A stretch of DNA of 64,000 nucleotides from Bryum argenteum (taxonomy: Eukaryota; Streptophyta; Bryopsida; Bryales; Bryaceae). The stretch is taken from positions 25,882,364-25,946,363 of the forward strand of contig CM073322.1 of the NCBI GenBank assembly GCA_037043015.1. Direction: 5' to 3'. Both the position numbers and the translations under genes were made by a program. A model generated the notes under the pieces. The model saw nothing but the letters and a program-made list of their open reading frames with translations. It had not been told where the DNA came from and did not search any database. Below are positions 22,935-32,951 of the stretch, in pieces (position 1 is the stretch's first letter; each line of letters starts with the position of its first letter).

Positions 22935-24034
22935 AGTAGTTTAGAATGTAAGTACGGTTGTATACGATAAACAGGTTGTGGAAGCACGAGAAAGGCACAT
23001 GAATAATGTGATTGTTTGGGGTTAAAAGTATTTGAAGTAAATCAAGGTTAAAGCAGGTCACAACTGGAGATTTACTTCGGAATGAGTTTGGTTTCATCAT
23101 GCCATAGCAATTAATCCCATAAAACCCAAAATGGGTATTTGCGATTTTGGGCAGATTAGATGAAGGGGTTCAAAGTAATGTTTTGGCTTGAGATTTTCAT
23201 TGTGTGCTACTTAATTCGTGTAAAGTGTATGAGGTAAAATTTGCACATTCCCGTTTCAATTTTAGAACCTTCATTTAGAGATGTTAGGTTCCAAGTCCAA
23301 AAAGGATAGTTTATAATTAACTATTCTTTCAAAAAATATAAAAATCAAATATGCTCATAACCAAATCATGACTCCGGTTCTAAAGTGTTCCAAGTCAAAA
23401 ACTTTATTAATTCGACAAGGGCAACCTTCAAAGAGTATAAAAACAATCTTCAAGAATCTTGGTAAGTTCCCAATTATTTCTTTCAAAATTTGGTAAAAAT
23501 GAAGATGTTGAATTTGTTTGAGTAAAAATTGGCTCAAAAATCATAAAGGTACATTAGATAAAATCTGGGATGTGAGGAAGGCTAGTACTTTTGGCCCGAA
23601 AATCAATAAACGTTTTTGGAGAAATATTGATATTAATAAATGGTACTAACCCAAGTTGACATCAAAACTATTCGCCAATAGGGAAGAAGGGGCATGGCCT
23701 TGGTGGCAAAGTGGTGGGCCTAGTTGACAACCGGACTGGAGGATGTGGCAGTTAGAAAGGACCAGAATTGATGAGTGGCGGCCGAGGTGGCAACGGCCAT
23801 GATTGCCGCACAAGTACTGGTCCCAAGGAATGCTAAATAAAATAAGGATGCTTTGAACTATTTACGAGTCCCGCCATTTTGAGTTTACAATTCCAACCAT
23901 TAGTTTGAAATCAACATTGAAGGCTGACGGCGGTCACCGTCTGCCACAACTCCACCGTATGCGGGACGTCCCACGACATGTCCTTTGATTTGGCATCATG
24001 AGGCATACAAATTGCAACCGATGGTGCGGGCAAC

Positions 24035-25625
24035 AAGTTTCATTCTTAATTTGGCTGAAGGTCACTTTGCAAACATCAACCAGTAATCCCAAGTTTTATA
24101 CTTTTGTTGGCATAGGGTCCATTGCAAACATCAATTGTTCATGCAAAGTTTCATACTTCACTTGACAAAAGGTCAATTTGCAAACATTAACTGTTTATCC
24201 CAAGTTTCATTCTTAAGTTGACACAAAGTCACTTTGCAAACACCAACTTGTTCATGCTAAGTTTTATTCTTTGGTTGGCAAAGCCTCACTTTGCAAACAC
24301 TACCGGTTAATGTCAAGTTTCATTCTTCAACTGGCAAAGGGACACTTTGCAAACATCAATTGTTCATGCCAAGTTTCATTCTTTAGATGGTACAGGGTGA
24401 CTTTACAAATATCAACCGTTCATACCAAGTTTTATTCTTGAGTTCACAATGGGTCACTATGCAAACATCAACTCTTCATGTGAATTTTTATTCTTCAGTG
24501 GGAAAAGGATCACTTTACAAACATCATTTGTTCATGCGAAGTTTCATTTTTTCAGTTAGCATAGGGTCAATTTGCAAACATCAACTATTTATGCCAAGTG
24601 TTATTCTTTAGTTGGCAAAAGGTCATTTTGCAAAGTTCATTGCAACTTTCATTATCCTTCAGCTGGTACAGAGTCACTTTCCAAACATCAATTGTTTATA
24701 CCAAGTTTTATTATTCAATTCCCACACGGTCACTTTCCAAATATCTACAACTCATGCCAAGTTTTATTCTTCAATTGGTATAGGGTCTCTTTGCAAACAT
24801 CAACTCTTCATGCCAAGTTTTATTCGATCTTCTGTTGGCACATGGTCACTTTCCAAAAGTCACTTTCCAAATCGATCATGCCAAGTTTTATTCTTTAGTT
24901 GGCAAAGAGTCACTTTGCAAACATCAACTCTTCGTGCCAAGTTTGATTCATTAGTTGGCAAAACCTCACTTTACTAACATGAACGGTTCATGCCAAGTTT
25001 TATTCTTCAATTAGCACATAGTCACTTTGCAAATATCAACGGTTCATGCCAAATTTTATTCTTCAAGTTGGCAAAGCCTTACTTTGCAAGCTGTTCATAC
25101 CAAGTTTTATCCTTGAGTTTGGAAAGGGTCGATTTGCGAACATCAAGCCAAGTTTTACTCTTTAGTTGGCAAAGGGTTTCTTTGCAAAGTTCATGCCAAA
25201 TTTCATACTTCATTTGACAAAAGGTCAATTTGCAAATATCAACTGTTCATGCTAAGTTTCATTCTTAAGATGCAGTTCATGCCAAGTTTTATTCTTCAGT
25301 TTGTAAATATCAACGGTTCATGCCAAGTTTAATTATTCAATTGGCAAAGCCTCACGTAGCAAACATTGATTGTTCATGCCTAGTTTTATTCTTCAGTTGG
25401 CAAAGCCTCACTTTGCAAACATCGATTGTTCATGCCAAGTTTTATTCTTCAATTTGGAAAGGGTCAATTTGCAAACATCAACTCTTCATGCCAAGTTTCA
25501 TTCTTCAAGGGTCACTTTGTCAATATCAACTGTTCATGCCAAGAACTCTACTCTTCAGTTGGCTAAGGGTCACTTTGCAAAGTTTATGTCTTTCGTTGGC
25601 AAAAGTTTTATTTGCAAATTGCAAA
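24035..25625. repeat. 56-bp minisatellite, array 2
   Basis: The same unit as the array at 16405-18305, in the same direction, but about 0.3 kb shorter because of internal unit losses. The copies align unit for unit at both ends, which shows that the array was carried along by the tandem duplication and then lost units. Confidence 0.9.
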
Positions 25626-27683
25626 TTTCACATGGGTTATGAGAATTCCCTAAGTAGGACCCAAAAACAATATTTCAAAGACTTGTTATGTGTTTCAAGA
25701 TGATTCAAGGATCAATAAAAGAGACGCATTTAGTTCTAGATATGAGAATAAGAATATGAAAATGTGATATTTGAAAACATGAAAAATGTTCATTATGCAT
25801 CCTTTACATATGCTACTTCATACAAACTACAGATAAAATATTCTTGTAGTTGAATGGAAAGCCTAATAATAAGAATCATCTTGATATTGTTTAAATCCTC
25901 TAAATTTGCCTTAGTCAATACGATACCTCATCCAATTATAAAATGTACCATCCTCTCATAAAATTGTACGGCCACCAAATAAAATGTATTGCGCCCTCAT
26001 AAAATAAATTGCCGCTTGGTGGAATATTGTCCTTAGATCATGCTAGTAGAAAAGTATCTCCAATGTATTGCGTGACTACGCATAAAAAGAGAGAGAGGTG
26101 TGCTAGTGGCTATAATTAACTTTGATGGACAATTCAAAGCCCTCCATGCCGGTTTGAAGCTCTCGTGTTGTGTCAGAGTCTTATAGTGGTGAGTCATCAG
26201 CGAACATCAATTGCGTATGCAGCATGCGCATAACTAGCCTTGCTTTGTTAGGTACAGTGATAAACTGACACAGTCAAAAATGTTGATCTTATCCAAGCGT
26301 TGACCATAACGAAACAATGCCTCTTTGCATAATAAAGGAACATGAATAACGCTCTTAACTAAACGTTGATCTTAACAAGGTTGATCCTATCGAGGTACCA
26401 CTGTGGAGGAAATAAGCCTTTAGTTAGGAAAATAACGAGTTTCCGAATGCACCTCAATCACATGGAAATACGAGAAGTTGGAGAAGTAACAAAATAATAC
26501 TCCGTAATCAAACTATGTAAAAAAATTCATTCTAAACAACACATAACAATGTTAAACATAAGTTAAAAAATTAATTTGGATATGATAAGTAAAATCTAAT
26601 TGGAATAATGTTAATATAATTAATCATAAGTAATATAGCTTAAAGGTTGGTCAACTGAAGATAATTGATCAAAACCTTTAATCTTGATTGGTTTCTAAAC
26701 TTGATTAGATTAATTAAACAAAGTTAAAGTTAATTAATTATGATTGTTCTTAAATAAAATACGATTAAGGTAATTAATTCTCAAAACCCTTAACCCCTTC
26801 ATGTTCTTATCCTTTAAAACCATAATTTCTATGATACCCCTACTCTACATACCATTCTCTTTGTAAACCGTTCGTAGGTTTTAACAACCAATATTTATAA
26901 TAATCCTCCTACTTTAATTAAACATTATGTTACCATACGGGGTGAAAATCAAACAAATGATATTTTATTAAAAAGCTAATACAACATAATATAATCATGC
27001 GAAATCACAAGTACTAAAAACTAAAACACAAAACTTTATAATCAGTAAGTTAAGTCTACAAAATTTGACAATATTGCATTCAAATTTAGCCAAGAAATGC
27101 TTTCAAATGTAGCCAGACTCAACATAATGCCTGAGCATCGAGTTATTGAACATACCGCCCCCTAAATGTACTATAAACTTTCCTGAAGGAATATTTGAAT
27201 TTTCTACTCTTGCTTCATTCGCAAGCATTCTTTTGCCTCGAACATCACGTTCAAGCCCTAACTTGCATCGCACTTCCGTACATCGATCCAGGATTTTATC
27301 GTTCATCTACAACGGAATCGTCGATTATATTCCGAATTCCTTTCTTTCATGCAAATTCTTCCTTCGGGGCCGACAGGGCAGACAAATGGACTCGGTCTCT
27401 CCACTCGTCATACCGACTAAACTCAACTTGCCTGGCTATGTCGGCAAAAAGATCGTATCAATTGTCCATATAAAAAAACTTCCAAGTCCACCCACAACAT
27501 CAACTGTTTCCCAAGCTCCACGGCTACAGATCTCACGCTTTGCTTCGTGCTCAAGTAGACTTCCACTTCAAGGTCCCGCAAGCTTCGGATATACAAGAGG
27601 ACTAGCACCTGGAATTCATCATTCCATGTTATTGAATCGACCCGCTTGAGAATTTGTGTGCTCCTTTATTGAATTTGGGCACC
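25626..27683. other. Intergenic region before acidic-gene copy 4
   Basis: No gene. It corresponds to 18306-20820 of the previous unit without the 437-bp TIR element; about 27103-27683 is the conserved 5' flank of the acidic gene. Confidence 0.5.
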
Positions 27684-28151
27684 ATGGAGGTTGCCTGCAG
27701 GTCCTTGCCATACCAAGAGTATCTCGTAGAGAGCGAAGATAGATGTGCAGAGCACTTGCCGTACCAAGAGTTTTTTGTTGAGGGCAATTATAGATGTGCA
27801 GAGGCCCCCGAGTCCTTCATCGCAGTGGAAGAGTTGACTTTGGCGGCATCAATTTTGGACCTCGCTCGCCATGTTCGTAGGAGGGGTTTGCGTCAAGCCG
27901 ATGCCCAGCAGGTGGATCTGGTGATCGAGCTGATTGGAATCGTACAGAGCGTTTCCGAGTCCCCATTGATTCCAATCAGCTCTGCGACGGACGACGACCT
28001 TGGTTGCTTGCAGGATCCGACGAGGTACGCCGACGCCCTGTTTCTGCTGGCTCGCGATGTGGCGAATCCGTTGGGCGCTTTCGGATCCGTGCACCCCACC
28101 AACTACTTGCCCTTCCTGCAGCAGCTTGCGAGCGACCTGCTCGCTCAATAA
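27684..28151 (+). CDS. Small acidic protein of the LTP-linked family, copy 4
   Basis: 155 residues, intact. N-terminal repeats SLPYQEYLVES and HLPYQEFFVEG are separated by EDRCAE. The conserved core follows: ESFIAVEELTLAASILDLARHV, VDLVIELIGIVQSVSESPLIP, the SATDDD turn, and NPLGAFGSVHPTNYLPFLQQLAS near the end. It is the unbroken twin of copy 3. LTP gene 3 follows 534 bp downstream. Function unknown; the pattern suggests a helical soluble protein. Confidence 0.7.
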   Translation: MEVACRSLPYQEYLVESEDRCAEHLPYQEFFVEGNYRCAEAPESFIAVEELTLAASILDLARHVRRRGLRQADAQQVDLVIELIGIVQSVSESPLIPISSATDDDLGCLQDPTRYADALFLLARDVANPLGAFGSVHPTNYLPFLQQLASDLLAQ

Positions 28152-28538
28152 TCAATCCTTTTGTACAGTTAGTAGAGGCAATTTCGAGAATGTAGCATGT
28201 GAATATATCGGCAGCTTGTAAATACACCTGAACAGTGTACATAATTGATTTCGTGTATCTGATAGTTAGAATTAGGTGAGATCTTCACCCGGAACGAAAG
28301 AAAATCAGCCCTCAATCAATTGGTATGATCCCCTAGTTTCGAGGTGATATATGTAAATGTTCAACATTTATCAACATGAGGTTTTTGAAGAAAAACCAAT
28401 AAAAAGATTTCTCTACTTGTCAGCGTATTGCGCTTGATCCATTATAACTCAACATTTGTAACTAATCCATAACCACTTTCAACTACACAATGGATTGAGT
28501 GCCGAAGCTGGTACCGACATTATTAGATTGGTGAGGTG

Positions 28539-28606
28539 CAGGTCAAACACAACGACCTGTCAGAGATTACATTAAGGCCACCGATGCGTGGGCTTACATT
28601 ATATAA
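28539..28606 (+). promoter_or_regulatory. LTP gene 3 promoter: inverted-repeat box and TATA box
   Basis: CAGGTC at 28539-28544, GACCTG at 28554-28559 and TATATAA at 28600-28606. Confidence 0.6.
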
Positions 28607-28684
28607 CACTGCTGTGTAATCTCTCAAAATCACCTTCAGCTTCAGCGTGTTTAATTAGGCTCAGCAATCGTCAGCACTCTCGCA

Positions 28685-29158
28685 ATGGCAGGATTCAAGA
28701 GCGTTGCTGCTCTAGCAGTGTGCGTGCTGGTGGTGATGGCCATGGTGGCCGAGTCGAGCGCCGCAGGAGTGTGCAACCCGAATGCCATGATTCCATGCCT
28801 GAGCGCCATTCAGGGGGCTCGCCCAGCGGCGCCCAGCAAGCAGTGCTGCAACGTGGTTCGGAGCGCGGACAAGGTGTGCATGTGCAACCAGCTCAAGTCA
28901 TCGTCGTTCCCCGCCCAGGTGGTGAAGAATGGGTTGCAGCTGCCAAAGAAGTGTGGCCGCACGGACTTGCGTGGCTTCAAATGTGGACGTGAGCACACCC
29001 GATCCTTCACTCACAATTGCTTTATAACTCAATCAATAGCTTGGCGAATCATTTAGCACTTGCGTCAATGTAGAATTCCGGTCATGGCACACAACTAAAT
29101 TCTTCGCCGAGCTGTATTTATATATCGTCTGTCTTCAGGTTACACGTTTCCCTACTGA
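28685..29158 (+). CDS. Non-specific lipid transfer protein (8-cysteine), copy 3
   Basis: Exons 28685-28988 and 29139-29158; intron 150 bp. The protein differs from copies 1 and 2 at one place (Val for Met at residue 79) and keeps all eight cysteines. The intron and 3' flank are clearly more diverged than between copies 1 and 2, although the 5' flank (from about 27103) is nearly identical to that of copy 2. Confidence 0.9.
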
Positions 29159-29355
29159 GGAATTGCAGCTGCAGGAAGACCCTGGAACGGATAGCAGATC
29201 GACCTCGGAGCTGGATGTAGGTCACATTCTCGGACAGGTGTTGCTGTATTGGGAAGTGATATACTGTTAAGTCAGGAGTTCCGTAGTTATTGGGTGCTCA
29301 GTGCATTGGATATACAGTATGATGAATCATTTCCCAGGTTGATAAGCTTTCGCTG

Positions 29356-29626
29356 GGATCACTGTATTTTAGTGGTACGAGCGTTTTTCGGAGCTCAGGG
29401 AGGGGATGGGTAATGAGCCCCCTAATTTTTTGATGTATAGGCTGTAAATGCCAAGGAGTAGGCTTCCAAGGGTAATTTGGGGTCGCAGACCTCAAAGTTG
29501 AATTCAAAATCATCAAAATCGGTCACCAGGGGATCCAAATGTAGAATTCCACAAATTTTGAGGAAAAAATCCCATTGGCTCATGGGCCCTCCGAAAAATG
29601 CTCGTAGGAGTGAAATACAGGGATCC
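29356..29626. mobile_element. 271-bp TIR element (Mutator-like MITE candidate)
   Basis: The ends are inverted repeats over about 40 bp (left GGATCACTGTATTTTAGT, right end on the opposite strand GGATCCCTGTATTTCACT, both followed by a TACGAGC and TTTTTCGGAG core). A 9-bp flanking repeat CTTTC(G/A)CTG lies at 29347-29355 and 29627-29635; the matching sites after LTP genes 1 and 2 are empty. A 9-bp duplication suggests Mutator. Its inner part matches 10600-10720. Confidence 0.7.
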
Positions 29627-30401
29627 CTTTCACTGCCTGTCTGCAATAAAGTATATTGAGACAATCAATAAAATATGTTAACATTTGCAATTTGGGAAGG
29701 TCGACTCGTTATTTGAATGGGTGCATTTCCATGCAGAAGTAGTTTTGAAGCTAAGTACGGTAGTAGGCAATAAACAGGTTGTGGTAGTATGTAAATTGTA
29801 TGTGGTAAAATTTGCAAAACCAAATTCCAATTTGAGAACCTTCATTTAAAAATTATAGGTTTCAGGTCCAAAAAGGGCAATTTGTAATTAGTCTTTCAAA
29901 AAAAATATAAGGATCAAATATGCTCATAACCAAATCTCTACTCAAGTTCTAAAGTGTCTCAAGTCAAAAAGTTTACCAATTCTACAAGAGCAGCCTCCAA
30001 AAAGTACGAAAAGAATCTTAGAGATCTTTGGTAATTCCTCAATCGATTCTTTCAAAAAAATTCAAAATTCAAGATTCTGGAATTTTTTGAAACAAATTTG
30101 GCTTGAATATCGTAAAATCACAAAGGTATCTACTCACCCTTCACTTTTCTGAAAATAGATAGATAGATAAAAACTTCGGTCCTTTTTTAGGGCCGACGTG
30201 ATTAGAGTGTCTGTTCGTCAAGCCAACGACCTAAAGCCCACCGGACAGAAGGACCTTGGTGCAAGACTACTCACCCCTTTCGGGATTAGACACTATAGTA
30301 GCCAAAAGAAACAAAAGTACCCTAGAATAGTCAACAGAACACTGCTTAGGTTTGTGTAAGGTTATATTTTGTGTTTTATCGTCGGTATGATCGCCAAGCC
30401 A

Positions 30402-30474
30402 TGATTCCTGGTTGATTGGTAGGGATGTTTTAAATCACAAATAAGCGGTCCGGGTTCGATACTCGGTGAATCCG
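30402..30474 (+). other. tRNA-like sequence in the LINE 3' region
   Basis: 73 nt with a good B box (GGTTCGATACT, 30453-30463) inside a foldable T arm (CCGGG, TTCGATA, CTCGG), an A-box-like TGGTTGATTGG from 30409, and acceptor strands TGATTCC and TGAATCC that pair at five central positions. The anticodon arm is poor. It may be a decayed tRNA gene or the head of another tRNA-derived SINE; it is antisense to the LINE. Confidence 0.35.
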
Positions 30475-30678
30475 TTTGAGCGTTTAATGTGATGTACATG
30501 GCTTGGTGCTGCTAGTGTATTATACCTAGGCAGGAAATTTGTACCAATCAATTGGCCCTGTCCCATCTACCTGAGACAATTGTGACTATACTTGTGGGAA
30601 GTGGTTTACGCCAATTCTCACGCCCTCCTCCTTTTATTGTTACATTATTGTGGGAATTGCTTGGTTGTTCTCAATTTT

Positions 30679-32892
30679 CTATTTGTGTAAAATAATTGAG
30701 CCGGCGTGTTGAATAGCAATGGTATTTATATCATGGAATGTGCGTTTTATGCATGTTTCTGATAAATTGAATTTTTCTGCAAGAAGTTTCATTGATGGTT
30801 TGTGTGTTGTGCCTCTAGCACCCGCTGTAATGACTATGAGGGGGTCTACTTTCCATCCTAGGTTACGGAGGTTATCAAGAAGTGGTTGATATTTGTCGGT
30901 TTTGTTATTAACTGTTTCTTGAGAGAATCTATCGTTACAATATGTGAATTCTATAAATTGAAGCGTGAGGTTGTCTAATGGGTGTGTTGGTGGGTCGTTT
31001 TTGTGTGATAGACCTTTAACGCATAGTATATCTGGTTTGAATCTAGCGTTGCAATGACATCTTTGTTGTGTACATTCGCATTGTAATAGCCATGTAGGGA
31101 CTGTATTTTCTTGGGGGTTGTTATTAAATGTGCCTGCGTTCATGAGGATATAACATCGTGATTTTTGTGATGAGAGAATTAATTTTCTTAGTTTCCATAC
31201 GGCTTTGTTATGTCTCTTGATTCTAATGGCGTGTATGTGGTGGTGGCCACATTTGAGTAGTGCGTGTAGCCATGTGTCAGCGTCCGTGGAGTTACATATA
31301 GAGCAAGTTATTGAGGGGAATCGTTCTCTACCAAAAAATAGTTGTTTCCTTGCGTTCCCCATGTATTGGCCGGTGCGTAGTTTTAGAATAATTGTTTTTT
31401 GTGAGTCTGTAATTAAAGGGTTTAGCCAGTATGCATTCGATAGTTCATTGTCAATATCCGGGTTTGTTGTCCATTTGTTGGTATTGGGAAATTGGTCAGC
31501 GAGTATTATAAGGTTGTTGTCGTAGTCTTGTTTGTGTAGGTATGTTTGAAGGCATCTGACCGGGCCCTTGTCTGGGCGTGTTAAGGGTCCTGGCCATTCA
31601 TATTTCTGGTAGTAGAAGGGTGTAGTGTGTGCGAATTCGTGGGGTTTTGTGGCTACCAAATATCGCTTGGTGGCTCCGGCTTTCGCAAGTTTGTCTGCTT
31701 CTTCATTGCCAGTGATGTTAATGTGCGCTTTAACTTTGTGGAATATAGTGGGTTGGGTACGGTTTTGTAATATTTCAACCATTTCTGTTAGGATGGTTTT
31801 GTCATGATGGCTTTGGTGTGTGGATGGGTGTAATATGTGAGTATTTAGGTTATATAGGCAATTTATGCAATCCGTGAAGATATAAGCCGGTTCATTTGGG
31901 TATTTGGTGTTAATTAGGTGTAGGGTTGTATGTATAGCCATTAATTCTGCACGAAAGCATGTTTGAAGTCCAGGAAGTCTTTCTGATATTTGCATGTCTG
32001 GTTTTGTGGAATTGTAGATGCCGTATCCAGCCTTTTCTTTTTTCCAATGTCCATCTTCGGCTTTTTTAGGTGGTATGAAAGAGCCGTCCGTATAGTAGCT
32101 GTGTTGTGGTTGAAATTTTAGAGTGGGGTTGATTTCAAACATTGGTAGAGGGGGTATATATGTGGGTTCGGAGTTTCGGTTTGTTTGTGGGGGGTATAAC
32201 ATTTTATTCCATCTTTTATTTTTATTGACAATAGTGTTGTATGGGGTTGGTGGAGCTTGTTGTATATAGTAGTGCGGGATTGCCAAGGCCTCAATTGCAT
32301 TTCTGATGTTATTAATTTGTTCTGATGTACCAATGTGATTGTTTTGATGGTGTATGCACATGATGGATATTGCATGTGGTTCGGTTGTTGGTTTGTATTT
32401 TTGTGGGGGTGCTGGGATTTTGTATGTGATTGAGTCCGCGGTGAAATGTGTTATTATATGTGTATCCGGGAATGGTCCACTATATGGGGTTGGGTTTTGG
32501 TACCAGTTTGGGTCGGGGGCGACTATTATGGTAATTGTATTCGGGTCGTATTTGGCCGCTAATCTCGCCCAGTGGATGGCTTGTTGGGTTGTTTCTGGAT
32601 TATGTGTATGCGCATACCCTATGCCTGTCCATTTATATTCAAAAGCGTTGCCTCGGGATCCAAAGATTTTGTCTCGGGAGAAAGTGGAGAAATACTCTGT
32701 TATTTTAGTGGAGCAGGTTATTGGTGATGAGAAGTATGAGTGATTGATTTGGAGGTCAGTGGTGATATGATCAAGAATGTTCGTTGGAAGGGTGTGATGG
32801 GGTGTTAGTTTCGGGTTTTTATTGGAGGATTGAGCTTTGTATCTTTGGTATAACCATATTATTTCTGTTTCGAAGGTTTGTGTATATGGCAT
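30679..32892 (-). CDS. LINE RNase H region (ORF2 C-terminal part)
   Basis: A 737-residue open frame. An RNase H domain lies at about 31680-32100 with the catalytic set visible: TDGS (first Asp), RAELMAI (Glu), FTDC (Asp) and KVKAHxxITGNEEAD (His and last Asp). Downstream of it comes CSIC...H...CGHHH, a zinc-finger-like cluster common after RNase H in I-type LINEs. The C-terminus is basic and unrecognised. The frame extends upstream beyond its first ATG to about 33.03 kb, so it is the direct continuation of the reverse transcriptase frame, separated by a one-base shift near 33.0 kb. RNase H would remove the RNA strand during target-primed reverse transcription. Confidence 0.8.
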   Translation of the reverse strand: MPYTQTFETEIIWLYQRYKAQSSNKNPKLTPHHTLPTNILDHITTDLQINHSYFSSPITCSTKITEYFSTFSRDKIFGSRGNAFEYKWTGIGYAHTHNPETTQQAIHWARLAAKYDPNTITIIVAPDPNWYQNPTPYSGPFPDTHIITHFTADSITYKIPAPPQKYKPTTEPHAISIMCIHHQNNHIGTSEQINNIRNAIEALAIPHYYIQQAPPTPYNTIVNKNKRWNKMLYPPQTNRNSEPTYIPPLPMFEINPTLKFQPQHSYYTDGSFIPPKKAEDGHWKKEKAGYGIYNSTKPDMQISERLPGLQTCFRAELMAIHTTLHLINTKYPNEPAYIFTDCINCLYNLNTHILHPSTHQSHHDKTILTEMVEILQNRTQPTIFHKVKAHINITGNEEADKLAKAGATKRYLVATKPHEFAHTTPFYYQKYEWPGPLTRPDKGPVRCLQTYLHKQDYDNNLIILADQFPNTNKWTTNPDIDNELSNAYWLNPLITDSQKTIILKLRTGQYMGNARKQLFFGRERFPSITCSICNSTDADTWLHALLKCGHHHIHAIRIKRHNKAVWKLRKLILSSQKSRCYILMNAGTFNNNPQENTVPTWLLQCECTQQRCHCNARFKPDILCVKGLSHKNDPPTHPLDNLTLQFIEFTYCNDRFSQETVNNKTDKYQPLLDNLRNLGWKVDPLIVITAGARGTTHKPSMKLLAEKFNLSETCIKRTFHDINTIAIQHAGSIILHK

Positions 32893-32951
32893 TAGTCCGT
32901 GTGAGTTGTTTGAGTATTTATTAAATTGTTGCCATAGCCACTGTAATCTGT

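Larger units (their letters stand above)
13680..30158 (+). repeat. Head-to-tail array of LTP / intergenic / acidic-gene units
   Basis: Three consecutive units repeat in the same direction, with LTP genes at 13857, 21821 and 28685. The block 20240-21720 reappears almost unchanged at 27103-28585, with a constant offset of 6,863-6,864 bp and a single 1-bp difference that matters for coding. The first and second intergenic stretches (about 14.7-20.2 and 22.9-27.1 kb) also correspond, but the second lacks about 0.7 kb (15.75-16.42 kb) and the 437-bp TIR element. The third continues beyond a 14.7-kb LINE at 44917-46700. Confidence 0.85.

Noticed and set aside
22672-22944. 90-codon plus-strand frame
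   Set aside because: It lies across the SINE and runs into its target duplication; composition artefact.
24387-25703. Similar open frames in the second minisatellite array
   Set aside because: Same cause; repeat composition, no start context, no conserved domain.
30361-30480. A functional tRNA gene
   Set aside because: The B box and T arm are good, but the anticodon arm does not pair and the acceptor stem has mismatches at both ends; kept only as a tRNA-like sequence.
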